In this document: in pieces, positions 1-7,277 of the stretch
How positions within the stretch are numbered: position 1 is the first letter of the stretch
Layout of the letters: every line of letters starts with the position of its first letter
The notes under the pieces: model-generated
What the model saw: the letters and a program-made list of their open reading frames with translations, nothing else
The model's database searches: none
What the model was told of the DNA's origin: nothing
Made by a program: the position numbers and the translations under genes
Assembly: GCA_015062085.1 (NCBI GenBank)
Contig: SUVI01000083.1
Span: 1-17,624 of the forward strand
DNA from: Planctomycetaceae bacterium
Lineage (GTDB): Bacteria; Planctomycetota; Planctomycetia; Pirellulales; Thermoguttaceae
DNA: 17,624 nt
Reading direction: 5' to 3'

Positions 1-7
1 TAATTTG

Positions 8-39
8 AAAAAAGCACTGCGGCAAAAAACGCAGTGCTT
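8..39 (-). terminator. Rho-independent terminator of the first DUF1559 gene
   Basis: A perfect 10-bp stem (AAGCACTGCG at 12-21, CGCAGTGCTT at 30-39) encloses an 8-nt loop. Read on the minus strand, the stem ends in a run of six T (13-8). It lies 36 bp past the stop codon of the minus-strand gene, which is the expected place for its terminator. Confidence 0.85.
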
Positions 40-75
40 CTGAAATCGAAATCTATGCCGTGATCTCAGACCTCA

Positions 76-1119
76 TCAGTCCGGAATCTGCGCCGGCATA
101 CTGTCTTTACGGTTGGCCAGACAGGCATGGATCGCAGCATCGATGCTGTAGGAAATGGAGTGGACGGAACCGTCAGCCATGACCATTCCGAAACCGCCGG
201 CGTGGGAAGCACCGAACGCGGAATGAGCGTACTGGGACGTACCGGCCATCGTGGTCGCACGGTCCTGCATGGGCTGGTAAGCCGTACCGGTGGCTTCAAT
301 CGTACCGTTATTCTGTCTGAACGGCGATGAGGAGGTATACTCACCAGCCGAACGGAAGTTGGAGTTACCGCTGGTTCCCTGCCGCGGACCGGAATACATC
401 ACGTATTCGTCCCCCGAACCATCACTGTCTTCGTATTTGTCAGCGTAGACGAATTTTTCGCCGGCGAGGTAGGTATTGGACGTACCGTCGCGAAGTTCAC
501 CCATCTTGGTCGCGCTGCAGTCAAAGATGATACCGGTGGGAAGGGTTCCGGTATTCTTAATGCTCTTGCTCTTAATATTGTAAGCAGCGTTATTGCTCAC
601 GGAAAAGTTCGTCGAACCGTAGCAGGCAGCATAGTCGGACTTCGCACCGTCATTATCGCCAAAGTTCGAGTTGCTATAGCTTTTCTGGCCCAGCGGATAA
701 ACTTTCGCCGTACGGCGGGACGGGCAGATGAACGGATTCAGCGGCGTAGCGAGGCAGTCGCGCGTATCCAGTGTCGGCGTGCTCGTGCTCACAGTGTTGC
801 TTGCGCCCAGCTGATAGATGGCGTTCTGTTCCATGAACGGAAGCAGGGAGTAGATCCAGGAACCCGGCTGACCTTTGCCGAAACCTTTGTTCGGGTCGCC
901 GACGAAGGACTGATTCCAACCGCCGGACGGGAAGATCTGGTTTCCGCTTTCGTGGTTCATGCAGGCCAGACCGATCTGCTTCAGGTTATTGTTGCACTGC
1001 ATACGGCGGGCCGCTTCACGAGCCTGCTGAACGGCAGGAAGCAGAAGACCGACCAACATACCGATAATCGCGATCACGACGAGCAATTCCACAAGGGTAA
1101 AGCCTTTGCGCTGTGTCAT
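76..1119 (-). CDS. DUF1559 (SBP_bac_10) protein with prepilin-type N-terminus
   Basis: This 347-residue protein belongs to the DUF1559/SBP_bac_10 family, which is strongly expanded in Planctomycetes. It starts MTQRKG followed by [14 protein letters not shown], a class III (type IV pilin-like) signal: cleavage is expected after the glycine, with the conserved glutamate at position 5 of the mature chain. The family stretch [14 protein letters not shown] and a [10 protein letters not shown] segment follow. Near the C-terminus is the family's H-x9-DG block ([16 protein letters not shown]). The molecular role is not established; a pseudopilin-like exported or envelope protein is the usual inference. 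I chose the ATG at 1119 because GGGAGAG lies 7-8 nt upstream and the pilin signal then begins at once. An ATG at 1134 is possible. A longer form from 1191 would begin almost at the predicted transcription start and is unlikely. The gene appears monocistronic, with its own promoter and terminator. Confidence 0.93.
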   Translation of the reverse strand: MTQRKGFTLVELLVVIAIIGMLVGLLLPAVQQAREAARRMQCNNNLKQIGLACMNHESGNQIFPSGGWNQSFVGDPNKGFGKGQPGSWIYSLLPFMEQNAIYQLGASNTVSTSTPTLDTRDCLATPLNPFICPSRRTAKVYPLGQKSYSNSNFGDNDGAKSDYAACYGSTNFSVSNNAAYNIKSKSIKNTGTLPTGIIFDCSATKMGELRDGTSNTYLAGEKFVYADKYEDSDGSGDEYVMYSGPRQGTSGNSNFRSAGEYTSSSPFRQNNGTIEATGTAYQPMQDRATTMAGTSQYAHSAFGASHAGGFGMVMADGSVHSISYSIDAAIHACLANRKDSMPAQIPD

Positions 1120-1149
1120 TTTTTTCTCTCCCATGAAAATTGATTCCCT

Positions 1150-1187
1150 CAACGCCGGGGATGAAATACCCCAAACCCGAAACGTTG
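1150..1187 (-). promoter_or_regulatory. Structured 5' leader of the DUF1559 mRNA
   Basis: On the minus strand, a TCAACG / CGTTGA pair (arms near 1183-1188 and 1149-1154) encloses an inner GGGG / CCCC pair, giving a nested stem-loop in the roughly 78-nt leader. The right outer arm runs directly into a GAGGGA that could serve as a ribosome site for the alternative ATG at 1134. A regulatory role is inference only. Confidence 0.35.
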
Positions 1188-1203
1188 ACACAAATGAATG
1201 CTT

Positions 1204-1232
1204 ATTATATCATAAATTTTCCATTTTGTAAA
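1204..1232 (-). promoter_or_regulatory. Sigma-70-type promoter for the first DUF1559 gene
   Basis: On the minus strand, a -35 box TTTACA (1232-1227), a 17-bp spacer and a perfect -10 TATAAT (1209-1204) are present. Transcription should start near 1197, leaving a leader of about 78 nt. This placement also argues against the longer open frame that begins at 1191. Confidence 0.8.
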
Positions 1233-1735
1233 TAGGCACCCTATGGAAAATTCATGAAAATTCCATGAAATCAGTCCAAATTTTTCAAAAATTTGCCTTC
1301 CACACCTTATTTCATGCTAAAAATCCATAAAACGAGAAAATTCAAGGAAGGATACAAGAAAAATTTGAGGTCTGAATACTTTTTTTAATACGAAACTCAC
1401 TCTGTTTTGGATTGCATTTTTTCTTTTTTTGACAGAAAATTTAAAAGAAGATCCGATTCCGATCTTACCACTGAGTGCACTGAAAAAGCGCAGAAACACA
1501 CTGATAAAGAAAGAGAAAAAAGGAAAAAGGCAGTGAACGTGTCCAGACATGAATTTCACGAAAAACACGAAAAACAGAAAAAGATACGAAAGATTTAAAA
1601 ATTTTTTTAGTCTTTTGGTGAATTTCGCATTTTTTTCGAGTTTTTCGTGTTTCCTTTCAGTGCCTTTCTGTGAACTCTTCCGTGTCTTCAGTGGTAAAAC
1701 AGGTACGCAGCCGGATGGACCGAAAAAATTCGCTC
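1233..1735. other. AT-rich gene-free stretch
   Basis: There is no credible coding sequence on either strand. The left part (1233-1440) is AT-rich with repeated short pieces such as TTCATGAAAATTCCATGAAA. The right part is dominated by the inverted repeat listed at 1465-1697. Short open frames here translate into low-complexity Lys/Glu/His strings that come from the repeat itself. Confidence 0.7.
1465..1697. repeat. Large imperfect inverted repeat of TTACCACTGA type
   Basis: The left arm starts TTACCACTGAG at 1465. The right arm ends at 1697 in the reverse complement of TTACCACTGA. Both arms then run inward through degenerate purine-rich words (CACTGAAAA, CAGAAA, CACGAAAAA, TTCACGAAAAACACG), and they meet in an A/T palindrome near 1586-1614 (AAGATTTAAAAA against TTTTTTAGTCTT). 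The arms are unequal, about 135 and 97 bp. Spurious frames through it read like TTECTEKAQKHTDK and HEFHEKHEKQ. From general knowledge, such strings recur as mis-annotated short proteins in many bacterial genomes, so this is probably a dispersed non-coding repeat family. Whether it is mobile or acts as a transcript-end hairpin cannot be told from one copy. Confidence 0.7.
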
Positions 1736-1764
1736 TTGACGAAAGTTCTCAAATTCAGTACACT
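1736..1764 (+). promoter_or_regulatory. Promoter for the acidic repeat protein
   Basis: TTGACG (1736-1741), a 17-bp spacer and TACACT (1759-1764) form a good sigma-70-type promoter, with a start expected near 1771. The leader is about 83 nt and ends with GAGG at 1845-1848, 5 nt before the ATG. Confidence 0.7.
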
Positions 1765-1853
1765 ATGCCGTCCGGAAATGTCTGTTTTGAAGACGGACTT
1801 TCCGATCCGTAATTTTTGCCCGGAACAAAAATTCAGAAAAAGATGAGGATTTT

Positions 1854-4637
1854 ATGAAAAAAAGACTTTTTTTTATTTGCCTGCTTGCGCTCGTTCTGAC
1901 GCTAGCGGCTTCGGAGAGCATGGCGCAGCGCAGAATGGGACGTGTGCCGAGACGCATCCAGAACCGCGTCACCCCGGTCCAGCCCATCCGTACACCGACG
2001 CCGACCCCGGCTCCTGATGCAGAAGAAACGCAGAAAGAAACCCCCAAAGAAGCTGAAAAAGCCCCGGAAACTCCGGCTCCGGCAAAAAACAGCGTGCTCC
2101 AGGATCCTGAAACCGAGAAAGAAGCGCCCGCGGAAAAAGCCCCCGTTGAGGAAACTCCGGTCAAAGAGGAAACAAAAGATGCCGAAGAAGCACCTGCAAA
2201 AGAGGCTCCGGCTGAGAAACTTCCCGCGGTGAAAGATGCGGAAGAAGCTCCTGCTCTGGAGGACCTGACCGAGACTCCCGATGCGGAAACGCCCGCGGTG
2301 GAAGATGCGGAAGAAGCTCCTGCTCTGGAGGACCTGATCGAGACTCCCGATGCGGAAACGCCTGCGGTGGAAGATGCGGAAGAAGCTCCTGCTCTGGAGG
2401 ACCTGATCGAGACTCCCGATGCGGAAACGCCCGCGGTGGAAGAGGCGGAAGAAGCTCCTGCTCTGGATGACCTGACCGAGACTCCTGATGCGGAAACGCC
2501 CGCGGTGGAAGATGCGGAAGAAGCTCCTGCTCTGGATGACCTGACCGAGACTCCCGATGCGGAAACGCCCGCGGTGGAAGATGCGGAAGAAGCTCCTGCT
2601 CTGGAGGACCTGATCGAGACTCCCGATGCGGAAACGCCCGCGGTGGAAGATGCGGAAGAAGCTCCTGCTCTGGATGACCTGATCGAGACTCCCGATGCGG
2701 AAACGCCCGCGGTGGAAGATGCGGAAGAAGCTCCTGCTCTGGAGGACCTGATCGAGACTCCCGATGCGGAAACGCCCGCGGTGAAAGATGCGGAAGAAGC
2801 TCCTGCTCTGGAGGACCTGATCGAGACTCCCGATGCGGAAACGCCCGCGGTGAAAGATGCGGAAGAAATGACCGCGCTGGATCTCCTCGAGACCTCCGAT
2901 GAGGAAGAAGCTCTTCAGCAGGAAGCGGTCGATCAGGTCTTGGAAAAGAACGGCGACACAGAACTTGAGCCAGTCCTGCGCAAAGTGCAGCCGGAAGAGA
3001 TCCGCGAGACCGTGGACAAAGCACTGGAAGAAGTGGAAGTCGACAATAAAAATGAAAAGATCAACGGGATCGTGGCAGATTCTCTGAGTGAAGTCGACGA
3101 AGACTCCATCGAAGCCTCCGTGGATCAAGTCCTTGCCGACACGGAAACGGCCTTGGGCGCACCGAAAGAAGAAACGGTTTCCGATCCTTCCGAAGAAGCC
3201 GACCTCTCCCTTCCGGGATCCGTAGATCAGGTCCTAGATGAAGCCGATCTTAAAGTTCCAGCCGAAGAACCGGAAGAAGTTCCAGCCGAAGAACCGGCAG
3301 AAGTACCGGCCGAAGAACCGGCCGAAGAACCGGCAGAAGTACCGGCCGAAGAGGTCTCCGCGCCGGAAATGTCCGTTGGAGCACCGGCACGAATGACGAA
3401 ACTTGCGGAAGTGGACGCACTTCTCGTCCTTCCGGAAAATGCCGATTACGAAACCCTCGTTCAGTTCACGAACGCACTGGACCAGATCCGTCCCTCGGAC
3501 CTGAATATGGAAGACCCGGCCATCCAGGAAGCACAGATCAACGAATTCCTCCAGAAACTCTTCACGGCACGTCTGCGAGCAGCGGAAGCGATGGTGGCTC
3601 TGGATGACCTGACGGACGAGCAGTGGGAGACTGCCGTCTCGCTCAAGGTACAGACACTGGCGAATCTTTTCCGAGTTGACGAAACCCATCTGGAAACGCT
3701 TCGGAAATTCCGCGGCGAGATCCAGACGCGCGCGGACCAGGAACTGCTTTGGCACGTCGATGCAGTCATCATTCAGATGGAACTTTGCACTTTCCATGAA
3801 GAACCGGCTCCGGAAGTCCTTAAAAGCCACGTGAAAACACTGCTGGCTCACACGCGCAAAGGTCTTGAACTCGGATGCCTGAATCCCGATTTCGCCCTCA
3901 CGACGGTACAGATGGTCCTTCTGAGCGAAGAAAAACTCCCGAAAGAAGAATCCAGCGCACTGTTTGCCGAGGCGATCGAGATCCTGAACTCTTCCGAGGA
4001 ACAGCATCTCAAAGACACCGCCCAACTGCTGGAAAATATCCTCAAACAGCGGGACCTCCTTGGCGAAACGCTCGATTTTGAAGTCGAGACCCACGACGGC
4101 AAACTCCTCAGATCCAGCGATTTTTCCGGAAAAAATCTTCTTCTGTACTGCTGCTCGTTCCAGTCACAGGAACACATCGCCGACCTCGGCCTGATCTACC
4201 AGATCTACATGGCGTACCACAGCAAGGGACTGGAAGTCATCGGTCTGGTCAGCGGCCCGAAAACGGACGACATGGACGCGCTGCTGAAACAGATCCCGTG
4301 GCCAATGGTCTTTGAAGATCCAGCCGACGAAAACGCACTCCGGAACCGGCTCGCCGTCACCATCCTGCCGGCAAAGATCCTCATTTCCCCCGAAGGAAAG
4401 ATCGCGGATCCGAACATCACGCTCAGCAGCCTGATGCAGCATCTGGAAAAAGCGTACGGTCCCGTCGAAAGCAGTGAGACAGAAGAAACCGAAGCGGTCG
4501 AAGAAACTGCGGATGCGACGGCAGAAGATACGACGGCAGAAGATACGACGGCAGAAGAAGTCTCTGTCGACCCCCTCGGCACAGAAGCCCTTCCGCTCGA
4601 TACCGCAGCGGATGAAGACTCCGCCGCCAAAGAATAA
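1854..4637 (+). CDS. Secreted acidic repeat protein with degenerate thioredoxin-like domain
   Basis: The protein has 927 residues. Residues 1-24 are a clear signal peptide (MKKRLFFICLLALVLTLAAS, cut near SMA|Q). Residues 25-127 are Pro/Glu/Ala-rich. Residues 128 to about 357 are tandem 23-residue acidic units of the form DAEEAPALEDLIETPDAETP. A second Glu-Pro-Ala block lies at 469-500. Residues about 510-730 are predicted mostly helical with no family I recognise. Residues about 735-875 resemble a TlpA/AhpC-type thioredoxin fold: a GKLL..SDFSGKNLLLY strand, a helix, VIGLVSG, then ILPAKILISPEGKI with the cis-proline position (P839). The segment aligning to the WCxxC site reads YCCSFQSQEH (765-774), so both catalytic cysteines appear replaced (Gln and Glu) and two adjacent cysteines sit four residues earlier. 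The tail is acidic, with repeated TAEDT units (about 887-902). It is likely periplasmic or at the cell surface; the function is unknown. It is probably cotranscribed with the next gene, 16 bp downstream. Confidence 0.88.
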   Translation: MKKRLFFICLLALVLTLAASESMAQRRMGRVPRRIQNRVTPVQPIRTPTPTPAPDAEETQKETPKEAEKAPETPAPAKNSVLQDPETEKEAPAEKAPVEETPVKEETKDAEEAPAKEAPAEKLPAVKDAEEAPALEDLTETPDAETPAVEDAEEAPALEDLIETPDAETPAVEDAEEAPALEDLIETPDAETPAVEEAEEAPALDDLTETPDAETPAVEDAEEAPALDDLTETPDAETPAVEDAEEAPALEDLIETPDAETPAVEDAEEAPALDDLIETPDAETPAVEDAEEAPALEDLIETPDAETPAVKDAEEAPALEDLIETPDAETPAVKDAEEMTALDLLETSDEEEALQQEAVDQVLEKNGDTELEPVLRKVQPEEIRETVDKALEEVEVDNKNEKINGIVADSLSEVDEDSIEASVDQVLADTETALGAPKEETVSDPSEEADLSLPGSVDQVLDEADLKVPAEEPEEVPAEEPAEVPAEEPAEEPAEVPAEEVSAPEMSVGAPARMTKLAEVDALLVLPENADYETLVQFTNALDQIRPSDLNMEDPAIQEAQINEFLQKLFTARLRAAEAMVALDDLTDEQWETAVSLKVQTLANLFRVDETHLETLRKFRGEIQTRADQELLWHVDAVIIQMELCTFHEEPAPEVLKSHVKTLLAHTRKGLELGCLNPDFALTTVQMVLLSEEKLPKEESSALFAEAIEILNSSEEQHLKDTAQLLENILKQRDLLGETLDFEVETHDGKLLRSSDFSGKNLLLYCCSFQSQEHIADLGLIYQIYMAYHSKGLEVIGLVSGPKTDDMDALLKQIPWPMVFEDPADENALRNRLAVTILPAKILISPEGKIADPNITLSSLMQHLEKAYGPVESSETEETEAVEETADATAEDTTAEDTTAEEVSVDPLGTEALPLDTAADEDSAAKE
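2235..2924 (+). repeat. 69-bp tandem repeat array (9 copies plus a degenerate tenth)
   Basis: Nine head-to-tail 69-bp units span 2235-2855, each encoding 23 residues beginning DAEEAPALEDL. A diverged tenth unit (DAEEMTALDLL) follows. Copies differ at only a few positions (GAG/GAT for Glu/Asp, ATC/ACC for Ile/Thr, one EAEE variant, GTGAAA in the last two). Synonymous positions are almost unchanged too, which points to recent duplication or gene conversion. All copies stay in frame. Confidence 0.97.
3258..3353 (+). repeat. Short in-frame Pro-Ala-Glu repeats
   Basis: A 12/24-bp periodic stretch (GCCGAAGAACCG, GCAGAAGTACCG and variants) encodes 32 residues made of PAEEP and AEVP units inside the acidic repeat protein. 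It is less regular than the 69-bp array. It probably forms an extended linker before the helical domain. Confidence 0.85.
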
Positions 4638-4653
4638 CAGGAAAGGAACGCCC

Positions 4654-4953
4654 TTGGACATCGCCCTTGAACAGCGCGCAGACGGCGTCCTCCTCCCCGT
4701 GAAAGGCGCCCCGGGTTCACGCAGAAACGAACTCCGGGACGCTTCCGGCGGCATGCTGAAAGTCTGCTGCACGCAGATCCCCGAAAAAGGGAAGGCAAAC
4801 AAAGCGATCGCGGAAGTCCTGGCAAAGTCGCTGGGCCTGAAACGCTCGCAGGTCACACTCGTGAGCGGAGAGACCGATCCGCACAAAAAATTCCTCATCG
4901 CGGACATTTCGGTCGAGGAACTCCGGGAGAAAATCGAGTCGGTGCTCCAATAA
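4654..4953 (+). CDS. DUF167 (YggU-like) family protein
   Basis: This 99-residue protein matches the DUF167/YggU family, whose members are about 95-100 residues and of unknown biochemical function. Recognisable elements are the opening strand VLLPVKGAPGSRRNEL, the central GMLKVCCTQIPEKGKANKA (family pattern of a strand, then P..GKAN..), the helix AIAEVLAKSLGL, and the strand VTLVSGETDPHKKFLI. The in-frame open region extends upstream to 4474, but that part is an Arg/Lys-rich shadow of the previous gene. I choose TTG at 4654 because AGGAAAGGA (4639-4647) sits 6 nt upstream and the length then fits the family. The gap of 16 bp after the previous stop suggests cotranscription and possibly translational coupling. 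Confidence 0.88.
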   Translation: MDIALEQRADGVLLPVKGAPGSRRNELRDASGGMLKVCCTQIPEKGKANKAIAEVLAKSLGLKRSQVTLVSGETDPHKKFLIADISVEELREKIESVLQ

Positions 4954-4965
4954 AAGAAAAAATTC

Positions 4966-4999
4966 GGGAGAACTGAGAGAAATTTGGCCGTTTTCTCCC
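4966..4999 (+). terminator. Possible weak terminator hairpin after the DUF167 gene
   Basis: GGGAGAA (4966-4972) pairs with TTCTCCC (4993-4999) across a 20-nt loop, 12 bp past the stop codon. No T-run follows, so it may be a stabilising 3' hairpin rather than a true intrinsic terminator. Confidence 0.3.
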
Positions 5000-5008
5000 A
5001 GCCCCCCC

Positions 5009-5036
5009 TTGAACTTATTTGGAATCCGGCTATAAT
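5009..5036 (+). promoter_or_regulatory. Strong promoter for the PVC signature protein
   Basis: TTGAAC (5009-5014), a 16-bp spacer and a perfect TATAAT (5031-5036) are present. Transcription should start near 5043, giving a leader of about 58 nt. The ribosome site GTGGAG (5087-5092) is 8 nt before the ATG. Confidence 0.85.
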
Positions 5037-5100
5037 TCATTTTCTTGATTAGTGTATTTGGATTACACCCGTTTAAAATCATATTAGTGGAGATTCAGAG

Positions 5101-5322
5101 ATGACAATCGATAAAAGCCTGAAAGTCCGCGCTGCGTTGATGCGTACGAGAAGTGTTTTGACTCGTGCGGAACGCATTGAGAAACTTCAGTCATTGGATC
5201 GGTGGGCCGAAGGCGACAGTCCGGTTGGTCTGGCGAAAGTGCGCGTTTACAAACTGCAGATGAAAAAGAAGAAAAAGGAAAAGACCGACGACGACGCTCC
5301 GGCCAAAGGCAAGAAAAAATAA
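5101..5322 (+). CDS. PVC-superphylum small basic signature protein (TIGR04137-like)
   Basis: This 73-residue, very basic protein has the conserved body SLKVRAALMRTRSVLTRAER followed by IEKLQSLDRWAEGDSPVGLAKVRV. That resembles the small basic protein family found across Planctomycetes, Verrucomicrobia and Chlamydiae and used as a PVC signature; a ribosome or RNA association has been proposed for it. The Lys-rich tail (KKKKKEK, then KGKKK) extends beyond the short family core and would favour nucleic-acid binding. The gene is monocistronic, between a near-consensus promoter and a strong terminator, consistent with high constitutive expression. The identity rests on recalled family pattern, not on a search. 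Confidence 0.85.
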   Translation: MTIDKSLKVRAALMRTRSVLTRAERIEKLQSLDRWAEGDSPVGLAKVRVYKLQMKKKKKEKTDDDAPAKGKKK

Positions 5323-5352
5323 TGCCTTCCCTTTTCTTATGGAAAGACAAAA

Positions 5353-5384
5353 AAGCCTTCACTTTCACAGTGGAGGCTTTTTTT
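5353..5384 (+). terminator. Rho-independent terminator of the signature-protein gene
   Basis: AAGCCTTCACT (5353-5363) pairs with AGTGGAGGCTT (5369-5379), an 11-bp stem with one T-G wobble and a 5-nt loop. It is followed by a T-run ending at 5384, 30 bp after the stop codon. Confidence 0.92.
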
Positions 5385-5489
5385 ATGAAATTCGCGCTGC
5401 GGACAGCCGCAAACACCCCTCTGACTGGAAAAATTTTCTAAAATTTCAAAAATTTTTTAAAAAAATCAGGAAAATACCCCATACCCCTG

Positions 5490-5518
5490 CTGACATTTCA
5501 TAAAAAATCGGATATAAT
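5490..5518 (+). promoter_or_regulatory. Promoter for the second DUF1559 gene
   Basis: CTGACA (5490-5495), a 17-bp spacer and TATAAT (5513-5518) form a near-consensus promoter. The start is expected near 5525, so the leader is about 150 nt, unusually long for this window. A second TTGACA at 5553-5558 has no -10 box at the right distance. Confidence 0.8.
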
Positions 5519-5676
5519 AGATAGTATATTGTATTTTTGAAAAATTTCCGTTTTGACAGGCAAGACTGAACCTTTCCGGCTTTCCTGCGTAGTGCATAAT
5601 AGCGTCATTGGGCGGGGACGTGCACTGGCCTGCCAACCACAAATCGGACAGCTCAAATTTCACAAGGAGAATCAGG

Positions 5677-6741
5677 ATGAGAAAGCTCGTCAATCGACAG
5701 GGTTTTACGCTCGTTGAACTTTTGGTCGTGATCGCCATCATCGGGATGCTGGTCGCGCTCCTTCTGCCGGCCATCCAGCAGGCTCGTGCCGCAGCCCGCC
5801 GTATGCAGTGCCAGAACAACATGAAACAGCTCACGCTGGCTGCGCTGAACTACGAAAACGCCAAGAACAAGCTCCCGCCGGCCGGCCGTACATCTTCGGA
5901 AAACTACGACTGCACCAGTATTTTCGTGGAACTGCTTCCCTACGTGGAACGTGAAGCCGAACACAAGAGCGTTCGCAAACTGCTCAACAAACCGCTCTCC
6001 GGCGACCAGAAAATGATCGAACTGGCCTCGCAGTCCATCCCGGCGTTCCGCTGCCCGGGCACGTCCAACAACCCGACCGTTGACGAGACCGGTTCCAACC
6101 AGAACGCTCCGGCAGTCGCCAACTACAAAGCGGTCGTCGCCTCCACCTTGGGCATGTACCAGGGTGCGATCGGACAGGGCGGTTCCCCTTACGGAAACAA
6201 AACGGCCTCCGCGGACGGCGCGTCCAAATTCGATACGTCCGGATTCAAACTCAGTGAGATCAACGACGGCGGTTCCAACACGCTGCACATGACCGAATCC
6301 AACGAGCAGAACTACTCCCGCTGGGTCGTCGGTCTTGATTCCGGCGTCTATACCTACTACGACAAAAACGTTGGTTCCCCGGTCAAAAACGGCAACAATG
6401 CCTTCTATGCTCCGAGCGGATACCAGAACAACCAGCTTGGCGCGGACAACCCGACCTACGCTGACCTGACCCCGTGGACGAACCTTGCCCGTGTCTACGA
6501 AGAAGGCGAAGAAGATGCCGATCCGTACGAATGGTCCTCCCTGGCCAACAGCAGCTTCACCAGCTCCGGCATGAACAAGGACGACGACAAATACGGTCCG
6601 TCCTCCGAACACTCCGGCGTGGTCGTCCACTCCTATGTCGACAACTCCGTCCACAGCATCAACATCGAAGTTGACCCGGCGGTCTACTTCTTCGCCACCA
6701 CCCGCAATAACGGCGACCCGGCTCCGCAGCTTGACGAATGA
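5677..6741 (+). CDS. DUF1559 (SBP_bac_10) protein with prepilin-type N-terminus
   Basis: This 354-residue paralogue of the gene at 76-1119 begins MRKLVNRQG followed by [20 protein letters not shown], a type IV prepilin-like signal. It continues with [20 protein letters not shown], which closely matches its paralogue. After about residue 60 the two diverge strongly. The C-terminal H-x9-DG block is altered ([16 protein letters not shown]), with Asp-Asn in place of Asp-Gly. I chose the ATG at 5677 because AAGGAGA (5664-5670) is 6 nt upstream and the pilin signal starts there; a longer frame from 5608 has no such support. The gene appears monocistronic, with its own promoter and terminator. The protein is probably exported to the envelope; its role is unknown. 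Confidence 0.93.
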   Translation: MRKLVNRQGFTLVELLVVIAIIGMLVALLLPAIQQARAAARRMQCQNNMKQLTLAALNYENAKNKLPPAGRTSSENYDCTSIFVELLPYVEREAEHKSVRKLLNKPLSGDQKMIELASQSIPAFRCPGTSNNPTVDETGSNQNAPAVANYKAVVASTLGMYQGAIGQGGSPYGNKTASADGASKFDTSGFKLSEINDGGSNTLHMTESNEQNYSRWVVGLDSGVYTYYDKNVGSPVKNGNNAFYAPSGYQNNQLGADNPTYADLTPWTNLARVYEEGEEDADPYEWSSLANSSFTSSGMNKDDDKYGPSSEHSGVVVHSYVDNSVHSINIEVDPAVYFFATTRNNGDPAPQLDE

Positions 6742-6775
6742 TCTTCTGTCTGAGCGGGCTTTAGCCTGAAACACG

Positions 6776-6811
6776 AAACTCCGTCTGAAATCGCGTCAGG
6801 CGGAGTTTTTT
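6776..6811 (+). terminator. Rho-independent terminator of the second DUF1559 gene
   Basis: AAACTCCGTCTGA (6776-6788) pairs with TCAGGCGGAGTTT (6796-6808) with one T-G wobble and a 7-nt loop. A T-run continues to 6811. It separates this gene from the Nudix gene that begins 25 bp later. Confidence 0.92.
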
Positions 6812-6835
6812 CATTCATTCCTTCCAAACAGAATC

Positions 6836-7270
6836 ATGGACGAAAGCAAATTCAAGACCTACGACCGCGTCGGAGTCGTCGCACTGATCCGCCGCGGAGA
6901 GAAATTCCTCGTCATTCAGCGTTCCGAGACCGTCCGCGCCCCGCTGACCTGGTGCTTTCCGGGCGGCGGGATCGAACCGGGCGAAACGGAAGAGCAGGCA
7001 TTGGTGCGCGAGATCATCGAAGAACTGGGATTCTGCGTCACGCCGCTGGAGTGCGTCCACGAGTCCGAAACGCCGTGGAACGTCTACCTCTACTGGTGGA
7101 CGGCAGCCGCGTCGGATGAGGAACTTGCGCGTCTGCGTCTGGATCCGAAAGAGGTCAAGACGACAGCATGGATGACGCTGGACGAACTGCGTGCGCACCC
7201 CGACACGCTCCAGAGCAATCTCGCGGCCCTCGACATTCTCCAGGCCCAAATTTTCGGAGACGACGCCTGA
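6836..7270 (+). CDS. Nudix hydrolase
   Basis: This 144-residue protein has a complete Nudix box, GGGIEPGETEEQALVREI followed by IEELGF (about residues 42-65), matching G-x5-E-x7-RE-U-x-EE-x-G-U. The REIIEE helix carries the metal-binding glutamates. The size and the opening strand (VGVVALIRRGEKFLVIQRS) fit a single-domain Nudix enzyme that hydrolyses a nucleoside-diphosphate-linked substrate; the substrate is not predictable. The ATG lies only 25 bp after the preceding terminator, and I see no ribosome site or clear promoter, so its transcription start is unexplained. It converges with the AAA ATPase gene, with 7 bp between the stops and only a 5-bp hairpin (7271-7287). Confidence 0.93.
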   Translation: MDESKFKTYDRVGVVALIRRGEKFLVIQRSETVRAPLTWCFPGGGIEPGETEEQALVREIIEELGFCVTPLECVHESETPWNVYLYWWTAAASDEELARLRLDPKEVKTTAWMTLDELRAHPDTLQSNLAALDILQAQIFGDDA

Positions 7271-7277
7271 CCGGAGA

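Noticed and set aside
1407..1812. Short plus-strand frames inside the inverted repeat
   Set aside because: Their Lys/Glu/His-rich translations come from the degenerate repeat and lack ribosome sites.
1902..3128. Minus-strand open frames of 408 and 287 codons across the 69-bp repeat array
   Set aside because: They arise because the repeat unit is free of stops in several frames. Their translations simply repeat (RSFFRIFHRGRF and similar) and have no start context.
5553..5600. Second promoter (TTGACA at 5553, CATAAT at 5595) before the second DUF1559 gene
   Set aside because: The boxes are 36 bp apart, too far for one promoter, and neither has a good partner at the correct distance.
5653..6774. 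373-codon minus-strand frame opposite the second DUF1559 gene
   Set aside because: The plus-strand gene has promoter, ribosome site, pilin signal and terminator. The antisense product is Val/Gly/Arg-rich without recognisable domains.
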